The position numbers were made by a program, and so were the translations under genes. From Erythrophleum ivorense (lineage: Eukaryota; Streptophyta; Magnoliopsida; Fabales; Fabaceae): a DNA stretch of 64,000 nt. Position 1 is the first letter of the stretch. The number at the start of each line of letters is the position of its first letter. Positions 1 through 15,000 of the stretch are shown here, one piece after another. The notes under the pieces are model-generated. The model searched no databases. It saw only the letters and a list, made by a program, of their open reading frames with translations, and had not been told where the DNA came from. Location: contig JAIUCV010000002.1 in NCBI GenBank assembly GCA_026724425.1, positions 8,375,001 through 8,439,000 of the forward strand, in the 5' to 3' direction.

Positions 1-3000
1 TATTTATGGTAAATGAAGAACGTGACGATTTGAAGCAGAAAGATAGCTGATCTTTTGCCCTCTCTATATCACCACTCTCACCCCTTTTATAAATCCCTAG
101 AGCCAGCATGTATCTGGCCTTATGGAAATGCTTGAGATCCCCCTCCACACAAGTTTCAAGGGCAGAGAGGCAATCATTGTAAAGAATGGACCATGCCTTA
201 TCCAATTTGAGCAGTCCTTCATGCTTTATCTCCACAGAATTGACTTGTATACATCTCTCCTTTGTACTTATTAATGATTCATCCATTTCACCAAGGATAC
301 TCATGACAGCTTCTTTTGAAGATTGATTAAAGGAGTTTGCTGAAAGAACCTATTGAAGACCAAAAACTGTTGACAATGTATATAGATTGCAATATATGAT
401 AATCATGTCCCTTTAGAAATCAAAAGGTTTAACTTTGAATTAAGTCAGACATTAAAGAATGGGGGAAAAGATATAACAATTACTTAAGTTAGAATAAATT
501 CACAGCAGTAAAGACATATAACTCACATCAAATAATACAGAAAGAGTTCAGTGATCAGAGAAGGTGAAAAACCTTTAGAATCTCTAAACTTTGTTTTCCG
601 TATTTAAAGAGTAGCTTCAAGCGTGAGGCATGTATTCTGTAGACAGGATCTACTGCTGATGTATTCAAAGCAATAGCTTTGTTGTAATATGATAATGAGG
701 TTTCGTGTGAATATCCAAGCTTTTCGCTAAGTTTGCCCAAGTAAAATGCATGCAACCAATCTTGTCTGTACAAAGAGTTGAATTATGTAAATCAAAAAGA
801 AGGAGGAAGATGCAAAAAGATAACAATACAAGAGAAAAGGGAATATACTTAATTGCGAAGGCTTTCTTAAATTGTTTCATTGAGTTCTCACAAAACATCA
901 TCCATGCTGCATCCTTTGAGGGCAAGACGGATCTCTGATCATAAAAAGGCACCACATTCTGGAGGCTGTCGTAGTATACCAATGCCAATAACTCATGTAT
1001 CTCACACTGTAGCCACAATAAGTTCATGGGAATAGTTAAAAACATATCCAATGTATTTATCAAAACAGATATGACCATGCATATGTTCAGCGTCTCAAAG
1101 AATATGTTTTTATGTGGAATTAACATTGCAAGCATGTAAAGCTGCGGATCCATAACCACATGGATCCCCCACCTTGGACGTTGTGGCATGAAAATAAATT
1201 GTTATTATCCATTTGAGAAGCCTAATACAGTGAAGGAAACTTAAATTTTTAAATAAAAGAAGAGTGCAGATAACTTTAGGAGTTGTGGGTGTTAGGGGAA
1301 CGTGTGACCCCCTTTTTTTGTTGTTGGGGGGGGGGGGAGTTTTATGTCTGGGAAAGGAGGGGGTGGGGGACTCAAAAATACTTTGCCTTATTCAAATCTA
1401 GGGGATAATGCATTTTACACCCTGAACTTCAACCTAGCACAAACTGAATACTAAAACTTTGAAATTCTATACTAAATCCCCCAAATATCTAAATGACTGA
1501 GACCATAAAAAAAATGTCAAATCAAACGGATAGTATTCTTCATTATCCTCTGCACTGTCACCAAAACACCTGCTCTTTGCTAGCATTAACAGGAGTTACA
1601 GTTAGGGATAGAAGTGTGAAAATTGAGAGTTGCATATTTGAAACAAAAGGCAGCAGGTGGGGAGAGATTCGGGAATTTGTAGAGGGAAGGAGCTGTCAGC
1701 GAATAGTGTGGTGAAAGAATGAAAAGTGGGAGTTTGAGGAGGAGAATTAGTAGAGGCATAATGTGGTAGGAGCTACTGATTTAAGAAAATAATAAAGTAA
1801 ATAATCTACTAATCTTTCTGAGAGCAAGGATCTTGCTTCGAGAAAAATTAATAGCCAAGGAAATTCTCCAATGGAGAAATAATTCTGAATTCAATTGCTA
1901 AAGCTGTCCATACATACTACATGACCCAGTATTTATTGACAGAAAAATAACTGATAATTCCTAAAAATAAGAAACCACTATCGAAACACTACCCATGACC
2001 TGAAATGATAATTAAAATAAATAAAATGCTAATAACTCCACTATCCGAAACTTAAGCCACAAGACCCATAACTCATAACAGATTGAAACATACTGAACAA
2101 ATTAAATAATTAATGAATAAAATCAGAAAGTAACCAGGCTTGCTATTGGACACTTGACTTCCTACGTGCATAAGTGATCAGAGGCTTATCACTTCTTCCC
2201 CCTTGGAAAGTCACCTTGTCCTCAAGGTGAAAATCTGGAAATTGGGCAGCAATGACTTCGTAATCTTCCCAAGTGGCATCTTCAAGGGGTCGACCTTTCC
2301 ATGCAACAAGTAGCTCCAAATTTTGTCTAGTGATCCAGCAATGTGTAATGACATGGTCAAGCTGTACCAGAAGTTCCCAATCAGCAGAAATTGGTAAGGG
2401 AGCTGGAGTTGAAGGTGGTAAGACACCATGTGCAGGTCGAAGCAAGAAAATATGGAAGATGGGATGAATTCTTGCATCTGATGGCAACTCTAACTCGTAA
2501 GCAACTGAGCCTATCTTCCTAAGGACTTTATAGGGACCAAAGAACCTAGGAGAGAGCTTCTCATATCGCTTTTTAGAGAGAGATTTCTGCCTAAAAGGTT
2601 GGATGCGCATCAGCACGTAATCACCAGCTTCAAATGAAAGTTCTCTTCTTTTCTTATTTTGCTGGATTTTCATGCATGCCTGAGCTTTGGCAAGATTATC
2701 CTTCAATAATTGCAGCATAACATCTCTATTCAGTAGTTGTTCTTCTAATTCAGCATTGGTAGTTTCACCCCTCATAAAAGGATGCAAGGATGGAAGGTCT
2801 CTACCATAGACTGCTTTGAAGGGTGTGGTACCCGAGGAAGTGTGAAAACCGGTATTGTAAGAATAATCAGCCCAACACAAAAAAGAATTCCACCTCTTGG
2901 GCTGCTTGTGAGCAAAGCAGCGTAGATAGGCTTCTAGGCATCGATTAACAACTTCTGTTTGCCCATTCGTTTGAGGATGATAAGAGGTACTCATCTTCAA

Positions 3001-6000
3001 ACGTGTTTGGTTAAGGCGAAACAATTCTTGCCAAAAAGAGCTGAGGAAAATAGAGTCACGATCTGAAACAATAGAGCGTGGCATTCCATGAAGGCGAACC
3101 ACTTCTTTGCAAAATACACCAGCCACAGTTTTCAATTTTGGCTGTGTAAGGGTGGGCAAGAGGTAAGAAGTGACTATACTTGCTCAAACGGTCAACCACC
3201 ACAAGTATAGTGTCAACCCTATAAGATTTTGGCAATCCAACAACGAAATCAATAGAGATATCTTCCCAAATTTGTTCTGGAATTGGTAAAGGCTGCAACA
3301 ACCCGGCCGAAGCGAGCATCTCATATTTATTGCGCTGACAAGTCAAACATTGTTGAAAATGAAGCTTGACATCCCTCTTCATTTGAGGCCAATAGAACTG
3401 ATCATAAAGCCTCTTCAAGGTCTTCAAATAGCCACCATGACCACTAGAAGGAGTTTCATGAGCTTCAGCCAAAAGGATAGCCCGCAAATCAATAGATGAT
3501 GGGATCACCAACCTGCCTTTATAGAGAAACTTATTTGCCATCCATTGATAATGGGGCCGAGAGGAAGGATCTTTTTGCAAATCTAAAATAATATTCTTTA
3601 ATTGTGAGTCCTGAAGATAAGCTGTTGGCAAATCATCAATATCAAGAGGTACAGGCATTATCAAATTAAGGAATTCATATTGCAGTGGTCTACGAGAGAG
3701 TGCATCAGCTGTTGAATTTTCCTTGCCGGGCTTATATAAGATTGTGAAATCAAAAGGTAATAACTTCAAGATGAGGCGTTGCTGTGAATTAGTGGAGATA
3801 CGCTACTCGAGGAGATGTTTAAGACTGCTATGATCAGTCTTAACAAAAAAGTGGCGTCCCATGAGATAATGTCTCCACTTCTGGACAGCAAGAACAAGAG
3901 CCAATAATTCCCGATCATAAGCAGACTTATAGCGATTAGAGTAAGAAAGGCCCTTACTGAAATATGCTATAGGATGATCCTGTTGCATAAGAACAGCCCC
4001 AATACCTTCCATAGACGCGTCACACTCAATGGTGAAAGATTCTTGAAAATTAGGCAACTTTAAAACTGGCAATATTGTCAATGCATCTTTAAGTTTTTGA
4101 AAAGCAGTTTCAGCTCGTTCATTCCAACCAAAGGCATCCTTTTTTGTTAAATCTGTTAAAGGCTTGGCTATAACTCCATAATTCTACACAAATCACCTAT
4201 AATATCCAGTGAGTCCAAGGAAACCCTGAAGTTCTTTAGCATTGGTAGGAGCGGGCCAATTCTGTACTGTCTCAATTTTGTGCGGATCAACACCCACACC
4301 AGCTTGTGAAACAATATGCCCTAAAAAATCTACTTGTGTTTGGGCAAAAGTACATTTCTTTGCATTTGCGAAAAATGTCTCTTTGCACAGTGAATTGAAA
4401 ACCATCTCCAAGTGGGATTTATGCAGATGCAGAGAGGGACTATAAACCAAAATATCATCAAAAAAGACTAGCACAAAACGCCGTAAATGAGGTCGGAAAA
4501 GGTCATTCATTACCGCTTGAAAAGTTGAAAGGGCATTGGTGAGTCCAAATGGCATCACGGTAAACTCGTAATGACCCGAATGTGTTCAAAATGTTGTCTT
4601 ATAAATGTCTTCAGGTTGAGCTCAGATCTGATGGTATCCAGAACGGAGATCAATCTTTGAGAAATAAGCTGCACCGTTTAACTCATCGAGGAGCTCATCA
4701 ATGTTAGGAATTAGATATTTGTCAGGAATAGTAACTTTGTTAAGTTCTCGATAGTCTATACACATCCTCCATGACTCGTCTTTCTTCTTAACGAGCAGTA
4801 CTGGACTTGCAAAGGGGCTAGTACTAGGCTGTATAAAACCTTTTGACATTAAATCAGCAACTTGACGCTCAATTTCATCTTTTTGAAAGTGGGGATATCT
4901 ATAAGGCTGAATGTTGGGCGGCTGAGAATTTGGATGAAGCACAATAGCATGGGAATGAGTGTGTAGCGGTGGTAGTGCAGTAGGTTCGGCAAACAAGTCC
5001 TTGAATTCAGGAGAAGCCCTTTAATGTCAGTGAGTCTGTAGCTTAAACTCTCTATGGGTCTTTCTTGCTTGGTCATCACTTTAAATTCTGCCTTTGGTGC
5101 TTTGTGAGGAACCCCTTGCAGCCTGTATCTCTTTCCATCAACAAAGAAAATCATGAACATCTGTTGCCAATTTGCTTGCACCGTATTCAATGATGCCAGC
5201 CACTGTATCTCAAGAACCATATCTACTCCCGCGATGGCAAAAGGGAAAAAATCACCAACAACCTTCAAATCTTATACTTGAACGTGCAACTGCTTACAAA
5301 CTCTATTGCAGCGAATTAAACTCCCATTGCCAATTTGAACACCAAAAGAAGGGATAGATTGAGTGGGCAGTTGCAATTCTAAGACAAGAGACTCAGATAT
5401 AAAGTTGTGAGTTGAGCCACTGTCCACGAGAATCAAAACTACCCTCTGCTTTAGCGTTCCTTTCAGCTTCATTGTAGTGCTTGAAGATTTGCCCAGAAAA
5501 GCGCGAAATGAAATTTCCGCATGTAACTCTGAATCTGTTTCATCTTCATCGTCAATTTCGAGAGCATTTGTGGGTTCTTCTTCCTCAGTGATCTCCATGA
5601 TCTTTAGCGACCCAGGCTTGCAACGATGTCCAGCATAAACTTATCGCCACAACGGAAACAGAGCCCCTTCTCATGTCTGATTTGCCTCTCTGCCTCCCAG
5701 GTGCTGTTTGGCGTGCATTGCACAGAAGAGAGCACATTCGTTGGAGTATTGGAGATTTGCAGAGGTCTGCGTGAGTCTCGTGCAGTCAAATTTGGAGAGT
5801 TGGCGAGTCAGGTTGCAGGATTAAAACCCGATTTGGATCCACGATTTAACTGGGCCTTAGTCTCATATTCTAAAGCCAAGCTCAACGCCTTATACACTGA
5901 CCTTGGCTTGTGAATTCGCACATCATATTTGAGTTCCTCCTTCAAGCCGCTGATGAATACCCCTAAAAGGCAGTGTTCTGGCCAATTTTTTACTCGTGCA

Positions 6001-9000
6001 ACCCTACGAGCGAATTCTTGACGATACTCCAGCACTGTTCCGGTCTGCTTAATGGTGCTAAGATGTTCATTGGGGTTCTGGAATTCTGCTGGGCCATATT
6101 GTTCTTGAAGAATTTTGACAAGCTCATCCCAATAAAGCAGCGTTCTTTCAGAATTTACCCAGGCAAAAAGATCAAGTGCGTCACCTTCAAGGTACATGGA
6201 AGCTATATCAACTTTCATCTCATCTGGAGTTTGGTAAAAGCAAAAGTATTTCTCAGCTTTCAGTACCCATCCTCTCAGATCTCCACCTTCAAATTTTGGG
6301 AATTCAACCTTGTTGGAGGAGCGTTTGGAGGGATTTTTCACCCACCATGAAACTTCATAATCATCTTCATTATCACTGGCGTCACGTCTGGGCTCTTTGT
6401 TCCTTTATGCATTGCGATGACTTATCTCGGCATCTTGGTTTTTGCTAGAAGCAGCTTCAAGAGCAGCCATCTTAGTATTGAGGGAAGCAAGTTGCTCAGC
6501 CAACTCTAAAAGTTGTTGGGCAACAGCTTCAGGTAAAGCTGTAACTTGGTTTGGATTTTGTGGATCGTTAGAAGAAGAGCGAGTGTTCACCATTTTCTAA
6601 ACCAGGCTCTGATACCAAATTAGTAGGAGCTACTGATTTAAGAAAATAATAAAGTAAATAATCTACTAATCTTTCTGAGAGCAAGGATCTCGCTTCGAGA
6701 AAAATTAATAGCCAAGGAAATTCTCCAATGGAGAAATAATTCTGAATTCAATTGCTAAAGCTGTCCATACATACTACATGACCTTGTCTTTATTGACAGA
6801 AAAATAACTGATGATTCCTAAAAATAAGAAACCACTATCGAAACACTACCCATGACCTGAAACCACTATCGAAACACTACCCATGACCTGAAATGATAAT
6901 TAAAATAAATAAAATGCTAATAACTCTACTATCCGAAACTTAAGCCACAAGACCCATGACTCATAACAGATTGAAACATACTGAACAAATTGAATAATTA
7001 ATGAATAAAATCAGAAAGTAACCAGGCTTGCTACTGGACACTTGACTTCCTACGTGCATAAGTGATCAGAGGCTTATCATAATGAAAAGGCAATTATCGG
7101 TTGTGTATGATGATGATTTTGTGTAAGTCCAGATGTAAGAATAAGTTTCTTTATCAACAAAACAATGAATTTCGCAAGCCCTTGAATGCTGTGATATATG
7201 ACTGTATTTGAATTGAAGTAAGGTTGACAGGGCTTTATTTCCTTTAAATTCTTTGAGTAGATAGATCCAATTAAAGTGTCACTGTACCAGGGTATAGAAT
7301 AGAGAGAATGGATTGGTCTAATTGCATACATAAACAAACCAATCATTGCTGCTCTGTTTTGTTTCTTGGAAACAGATTACTTTGTATCATCCAAAGGGCT
7401 TGTGTTTTTCTTTTCGTGTGTGTGTGTGCATGTGTTTTGGCTGGGTGCTATAATCCAGGCTATTGCTTTAGCTCCCCAGCCCACCAGTGCCGGAATAGTT
7501 CTGAACTTCTAGTTATTTTGGGAGTACATCCATGGTTGTACTGCTATACATCTCCAAATCTTCCTTTTCTAAGATCAGACACAGACAGAAGTTTAACTTC
7601 AAAACTTTTAAAATGAAGCCCTGAAATTTTTTTAATTAAATGGTTGCTTTTCCCTGCCAATGAAGATCAGAATTTTTGTCCATTCTAATTGTAGAATCCT
7701 CACTCTGCAAAAGCATAAACTGGCCAGCAGTGTGGTGTCATATGCTAAACCAAATGAAATATCTATGTTCTTTTATTAATATGATCTAGCTTTTTGTTTT
7801 TGGGCCAACAAATTCTTTTTTTTTCTTTTAATAATATGATCTAGCTCATATTCCTGATAAACCAAGATTTACAGGTTTGAAATGGATAAAGGTTTATCAA
7901 AAGGTGCTAGCATCTGTCAAAGGTAAAAGCAGTCAGCTCCAGCAGAATTTGCTTTGTGAACTGGTGAAATTTAAGTTTCCTGTTTTAATTTAATGGTCTA
8001 GTCAATGGCTATTGACTTCGTGCTAGGCATAATGTTCAAAGTGAATGAATTCAATGAATAGAACCACTGGAAAGCCACCATTTTCATCCAAGAAAATGTG
8101 ATTTAGAAAGAGTCCCTCATTCACTCAAAACATAAATATTATATATATATATAGGGAAAAACCTGTTGAGCAGGTGTCTTTGCCAGAGCTAAACTCATTA
8201 GTAGGCACCGTCTACTCCTCCTTCGACTTATTTCCACTCTCTCTGGTAAAGTAGCATTCTTCCTCCATCCTGCTACATTAATGTGCTTACTACCATCATT
8301 CAGCAACAAATCTACTTCCTGGATCAGTGCAACCAAGAGAATATTAAGAAACAAAACTGCAGATAACAACATATAAAGAAACCAAGACATCATTGTTTGT
8401 CTATGGATTTTACAGTAATCACAATTCACCTCATCATAAATATTTGCAAGTCGCTGCCAACTTTCAAAGCGGAGAGGATTGTACATTAGATCATATTTGA
8501 AGAGGTTAGCATTTTGTTCCACAAATTCTTCCCCTTCCTTGGTCAGGACAAAGCCAGGCCATTTATCTGTTGCACTCATTTCCTCAGACAGACCAAGGAA
8601 ATAATACAAGTTACAATAGACCTCCAAATATGGCTCAGACCTGAAAGTCAAAATACACTGAGATAACTCTAAGTAGCTAAAACAATTAATATGTACTGAA
8701 CACTATACATAAGTATAAATCAATGCAAGATAAAGCATCTACAGTATTGTACACAAGCATACCTCCCAAGTAATAATGTGTTATACTGTGTGAGGCCTCC
8801 CGCATCAGGAAACATGATCTTAGTAATAGTTTCAAGAAATCCATTTGACCCAGCCTCATCTGAGAGTTTATCTTCACATAGATCAGAATCATCTAAGAAC
8901 CTATCTATTGGGTTTCCAGCCAAGACATCTTCTGGTGGCTGCAGAAAGTGCTTCCTAATAGCTCTTAGAACTCTACGAAGCTTCACTAATCCAGTCCTCT

Positions 9001-12000
9001 GATACACACAAATTTTATCAAAACAAAATTGGAAATGCAAGTTGCTGTACAGTATTCTATAGACAAGCTGAAATATACAAATATGATACACAGACTGACA
9101 TTAGAGAGTACTCACAGATGAGGCCTTTGCATAGGGAAGAATGTACTTGAAAACATCAGCACACTGTTCCTTGGTCTGATAGTCTCCCCGGCTTGTATTT
9201 TTGTGCATCACTAGATCATCTTCATAAGATGAATCAGATCGTAGATTTAATCCATATAAGCAAAAAAAGCACTGATCTAAGGCACTGTCAATTTTTGATT
9301 CAAGTTCCTCCCTTTCATCTTCAGTAAGCTCATTTCCACATTCAACCAAATAGTTGCTTAAGATTTCACCTTTGTTGAACTTACTGTCAGACCTGGCACC
9401 TCCAAGATTGTCACCCTCTACTTCCTTGCTAGGGACTTTGTGGGAAGAAATACCCTTCGATATTATTCCTCCATAATCATCCTTCTGCTCAGAACTTATT
9501 TCACCTATTTTGGCACGATCCATCTGGAGATCTAATGTGTAAGACTTTGACTCTTCTGTAGCCGCATTAACAAGATTGTTTTGGGAGACCTTCTCCTCCC
9601 ATTGCATTGGTTCTTTCTTCAAAGCGTTAAAGCTAGATTTAAGCTTCATATCCAAGGCCAGGAGATGCTTTATTGCAAATCTAAGAAATGTTCCTTCCTC
9701 ACCTTTGCCACCTTCACCCGCACAGCAAAGCCCATAGTCAGCTAGCAAATCATGTGTTGCAACAATTAAATCAACCTGAAATCAGATTTCAGGAAAGAAT
9801 ATTAGAGGTGTTATATAAACAAGAATCAGTAAGATGATTAATTAATTTAAAGTTAAATTCTTCCAAGAAGGAAATAGTTCACCTGAGTTTTTATGGGTAT
9901 ATTTGGGTTAAAATGCTGGAGTTTACAAAATACAATGGCTGCATCAACAAAACAGCTGCTCTCTGCTTGATCAGAAATCACTAGTGCAGAGGCTTTGTTG
10001 CAGACAAGTATGTTCGCAAAATAGCTCATAATTGACAAGAGCAGAGATTGAATTCGACAAATACTGCTCATTGGACCCGTAAGGCCATTCTGCAGGCACA
10101 AGAAGTTAAGAACGAATATGCTTTCACCATAAATGACATTCCATTGTTAAAAATATTGAGGACACGAAAGGTGTTGTCACAAAAACCAAGTTTCATGAAC
10201 TCACATTAATGACCTCACAAATTATGGCGACACAAATAACTGAGTTGTGAGCATAATCAAGAATAAACAAAATTCTGTAATCATCTATGGAGGGGAAAAG
10301 AACTATAAATGGATGCCCATCTCAATATACAAGATTCAAAAGAAGAAGCAAACTCTGGAGTATATGTCATCTGGAGAAATAAGTCAAGTAGCATTGTAGA
10401 ATTCATCCTTTGTCAACCCCATATACAATGACTGAAAATAAGTGGATCATTTGGGTAGTTGATGGTATTGCAGGCTAAGAGAGGTTTAAAAGACGTTTTC
10501 ATTTGTCATATCACAAAAAATCCAGTGAATCCATCTAAACTAAATAAATAATTAAAGATGAAAAACTCAAAAGAAAAAAAAAAGGGAGGAAAAGAATTAA
10601 AAATAAATAAATAAACTACTCCAAGTTATATATATCGCCCCTCCCTTTTTTTTCCTTGTTTGATATAAAAGAAAATTCTCATAGTGAAAAACATTGTCCT
10701 CTGAAGCTAAGGGGAAAAATTAGAGTAAATTACATTGACCCACATGAGATTCGACTAAATTACACTTGATACCCATCTTGTTTCAAAATTATACTCAGCT
10801 TCTCTAACATTTTGATATATATTTAGCCTCCTCTCCAATTTATTTTTGGTAACATTTTGCATAACATGAGACTGTGATTTTATTCTTAATACGACTGTAA
10901 AAACAATTAAGTTGATGTTAAGTTTCAACATAAGACTGTGATTCTATTCTTAATATGACAATGAGGACATTTAAGTCATTTTATTCTTGGAAGAAAGATA
11001 TATTGTGTTAAAAGTTAACTTTGTTGGCAGAAAATAAATTAGAGGGGAGCCGAGTATAATTTTTAACATGAGGGGTATTAAGTGTCATTTAGCCAAACCC
11101 CTAAGGATGTTTGTATAATTTAATCAAACAAATTATAAGAACCAATAACGCCAGAAACTAAAAAAGTAGAGGCCACCGCCAACCTATGATAAACAAACCT
11201 GATACCCACTAAAAATACAATGAGCCAAACACGAGGCAGGGCAGTAGGATGAGCCTTCTTGTTTTTACATGACAAGGGAAAACTTTTCTACCACCATGAC
11301 ATATCTAGATGTTCAAGTATTAAGGGAATTACATTCAAGTATTAATTATTACATAAATATGAGATTAGATAATGGAACTAAGTCAAGCTCAAGGACAAAA
11401 ATTAATTGGTTTTCACAACCAGACAATTAAAAGAGTATCACAATAACATAGAATATAGTGCATAAAGTTTCTTGGTAATTGAACCAGAAAATGAACATTA
11501 AGAAATACACCTCATGTCTATGATCCAAAAGTACTGAAATAATCATATTTACTTACAGAATCTCCACAATGATCAATAACTTTCTTCACTTGTGAGACGC
11601 AGTCAGAGAGTGCTTTCACTTCCTCTGCCACCAAGTGACTACAGTGCTTACTTGAACTTTCCTTCGAATCAGTATCAAAATTAGGAGATGTGCTTATACC
11701 CAGTGTTTGATGGGAGGATTTAAATGATGTAGTACATATATTCAACCCCGTCATTGCCATTAGTATTTGCAGCTTTCTATGATGACAATTTAAATACAGC
11801 TCCACATCCATTGGCTTTGTCTTCTGACATGTTTCTATTAGAACATCTAGAGCCATGAGTTCAATTGAAGTTATCTTTTCATCTTTTTTATCTGCCATGG
11901 TTAAAGATAATGAATCAATGTAGACGTCCTGTGTAGAGAACAGAAATGGAGAAAGCAAGGATACACACTCTGAATACATTTCTTTTTCAACCATCTTAGT

Positions 12001-15000
12001 GACAGACTTTTCCATCAAGAAATTGACCTTTAAAATATTAATTTCGTAAAGAACTCTGTCAATGCTTAGCTCTTTTATAACCTTGCAATGTGGGCGGCAG
12101 ACTGAACATAGGGAATTATTCAAATTTTGCCTCTTTTCCAAAAGTGACAAACAAGTACAAAATTCTTCACAAGCTTTTGCCTTGTTGTCATCAAAATTAG
12201 ACAGTCTCGCACTCAACCAGAAGAATCGAACCCAGAATGAACTGTTTTTCATTAGAAGTGAGCTGTCTGAATTGCCCTCAGTAGAGGCATTGGTTGCCAA
12301 AGAACAACCTTCATTCTTCAAGTCATGAGTCAAGTGAAAAGGATAATCTAGAGCTACAGACTCTATGATCTTACAGAGATGATAAGATGAGTCCAACATA
12401 AACTTTGATTGTTGAGAACCACAGGGGGAGCACAATCCCAAGTCATAATACAGCTCAGCAAGAAAAAGAGTACATTCAGCAGTTCTTTCCTTTCCCCAGT
12501 GCCTTGTCAATTTCTCCAACTCTAGGAATTTGACAGAAGCATCCTGGTACATAAGGCTTTGTCTTGCAATCTCTTCTAAAAGCAAGTGCCCCATATGGTA
12601 AGCACCATAGTTTTTTGAAGTTTCTCTTACAAATCTAGAAACTTCATTAGATTCAGTATTTAGTATGTTGGATGATGTAGTGGTATCAAGAGAATCTCTA
12701 CCACCCAATCCGCCAGCAACAAAAGATTCTAGATATTGAATGACAACCCTGGCATGGTCCTTCTCACATGCAGAATCTGATTCCTCTTTCCCTGGTTTAC
12801 GACTCCTGAGCCTTTCCAGACGAGAACTTCGCCTCTCATGTGGCTGTTCTTCTTGGGTATTTGCTTCTTTTCCTTTAAAGGCACTTGACCTTTCTATGTT
12901 ACCATCACCAAAAGCAATATTGTCACCACTGGGCCCTTTCCCTTCCACAGAGTTCATACCATTTTCTGAACAGGATATATTTATGCTTAATCTGATGTCA
13001 CCAGACTTGCTTGCTTTCTCAGGCTGCATCTCAGAACTTTGCACATGCAATGGAAATAAGATTTCCAGCAGTGCATCAGCAAGAGCCACCCAGGAAGCTT
13101 CTGTTAGGTGAATTTCTATGTTCTGGTTAAGTTTCTTAAATGCAACATCCTCATCCAGATTTTCATTAGTAGCTTTTCTCTTGTCAGGAAATTTAAGCCG
13201 CACATGTTTAGGTTCCAGCTTGTCTACGCCTCTAGGAGCAAATGGTAATGGTTCTGACTCTTCAATGGTATTTTTAACATGCAAAGCACGAGAATGTGAT
13301 GGCCAATGCCTCAGAATCAATTCTGCAACAGAGAGGCATGCAACCTCATCGCCAATAGCAATAAGAACTTCCAAAAGTTTTTCCATGCAATTCCCTGCAG
13401 ACACAGCCAGGGAAGAAGAATCAGAAGTATAAGTACTACACAAAAACAAACAGATGAAGAGGGAGAGACGGAGAAGCACATTCAAGTGGAATTCATGATG
13501 GGGAAAGAGAAGAGGGAAAACCTGACACAAGTACGTGCAGAGGAAAATTAAGGTAAACTCAATTAAGTAACCAGTCAAGCATGACATAAATAAAGGGATA
13601 ACGGATAGCTAGGTACTTACAGTTATTAGGACTACACAAGAGGCCTTGCTCAAATGCCCACCGTGAAATACTCAATAAACCCATTGAGCATGATAATGTT
13701 CCCAGCTGGTTCCAGACGACAGAATCTTTAGAGTCAATCTCCACAGCTTGAAGATAACAGTGTAGAGCATTCTCATAATGAACAGAACCTTGCTGAAGAA
13801 AAACAGAGGCTAGGTTCTTCAATGCCAAGAATCTGTAGATACTTCTGTAAGTAACACTAACATATATTTTTAAGTGAATAAAAACTAGCCATACCAAAGG
13901 GGAATTTACCTAGTGTATTAGTCAATTGACATAACTTGTACAACAAAAAGCTCACTAATCCTAATTATAAAAGCAGTGTTTATAATATGTAGACCACTGC
14001 AGTGCAGGGCAGATATCTATTATGCATAGCTGCATACTACTAACAGTTTTAATTAAAGCCAAATCAGAATCTGGAGCATCACACAAAAAACAACCAGATA
14101 CACAGATGGAAGCAGGGAAAAACTACAACATGGATGACACAAGACATGAATATGAGGTATGGCCTCAAACCATATTCAATATCCATCTATTTTATGGAAA
14201 GGGAGGGAAACATGTGTTAAAGGGGGAATTGGGCATCATATAGAATAATCTGAACTCTGAAAGAGGAGATTAAAGAAGCATACAACAATAACAGAGCAAT
14301 TAATATAAAATCTACATTATAGCACAGAACAACACCTGAGTTGCAACAGATGACCATCACTGGCACTACTATCCACCTGACAGCGAGAAATGCATCAAAT
14401 TATTATTTCAAAATAAAATACAGACACCCCCAATATATAAAATGTTTTAGGAAAAAAAAAATTACTTGAGCATTAGATATAATAGGATCTTTGAGGACAG
14501 ATTCTAAGAGTTCGCGAGCCTTTTCATAGTCTTTTGCTTGTAACTTGAGAAGTCCTTCATGATAAGTTTGAGACAGATGAAATTCCTGAAACAGTTGAAC
14601 AAAAAAAAAAATCCTGAAACAACAGGGGAAAAAAATGTTGGAAATGCTCATGAAATAGAACATGCAGACGCCACCCTTCCCCCTTTTCTTGTTAGTCATC
14701 ATCAAGGAAAAGCATAAAGTGGAAGAGGGCCAACAGGTTTAGTTTCCACTATATATAAGACTCAAAATTTACAGCGAACAACAGCTATCCCAAGAACAAA
14801 TAGACATAAGGAAAAGAGATGGGCTTTCGGTTTAATTGTCATTAATACACTGTGCTATCAAATTCAAGATTCAAGAGTAGTATCTATAACCAGATATACC
14901 AAAGAGAAAGATACATACCTGGGCTTCCTTCGTTGGAGCAAGTGGTTCCCACCGACTTCTGGAGTCCGTGTCATTGATAGCTGCAATAGAGAACTGAGAA

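Larger units (their letters stand above)
1764..7079 (-). mobile_element. Ty3/gypsy chromovirus (Reina-like size), complete ends, degenerate coding region
   Basis: An LTR retrotransposon of 5,316 bp lies in intron 11 of the CABIN1-like gene, in the same orientation as the gene. The LTRs are 1764-2191 (3' LTR) and 6621-7079 (5' LTR). Target duplications TAATG at 1759-1763 and 7080-7084 match exactly. A primer-binding site complementary to initiator tRNA-Met lies at about 6603-6616 and a purine-rich tract at about 2192-2204. Domain order on the minus strand is gag, protease, RT, RNase H, integrase, chromodomain, which defines Ty3/gypsy chromoviruses. The short LTRs and about 5.3 kb length fit the Reina clade; this is inferred from size and the chromodomain. 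Frameshifts and stops make it non-autonomous. By hand count the LTRs differ at about 10 of 428 positions, besides a 31 bp duplication in one of them, so it is fairly young. Confidence 0.95.

Noticed and set aside
1318..1343. Homopolymer G run (also at 55,097 and C run at 63,909)
   Set aside because: Simple sequence in introns or flank; length is unreliable and no function is implied.
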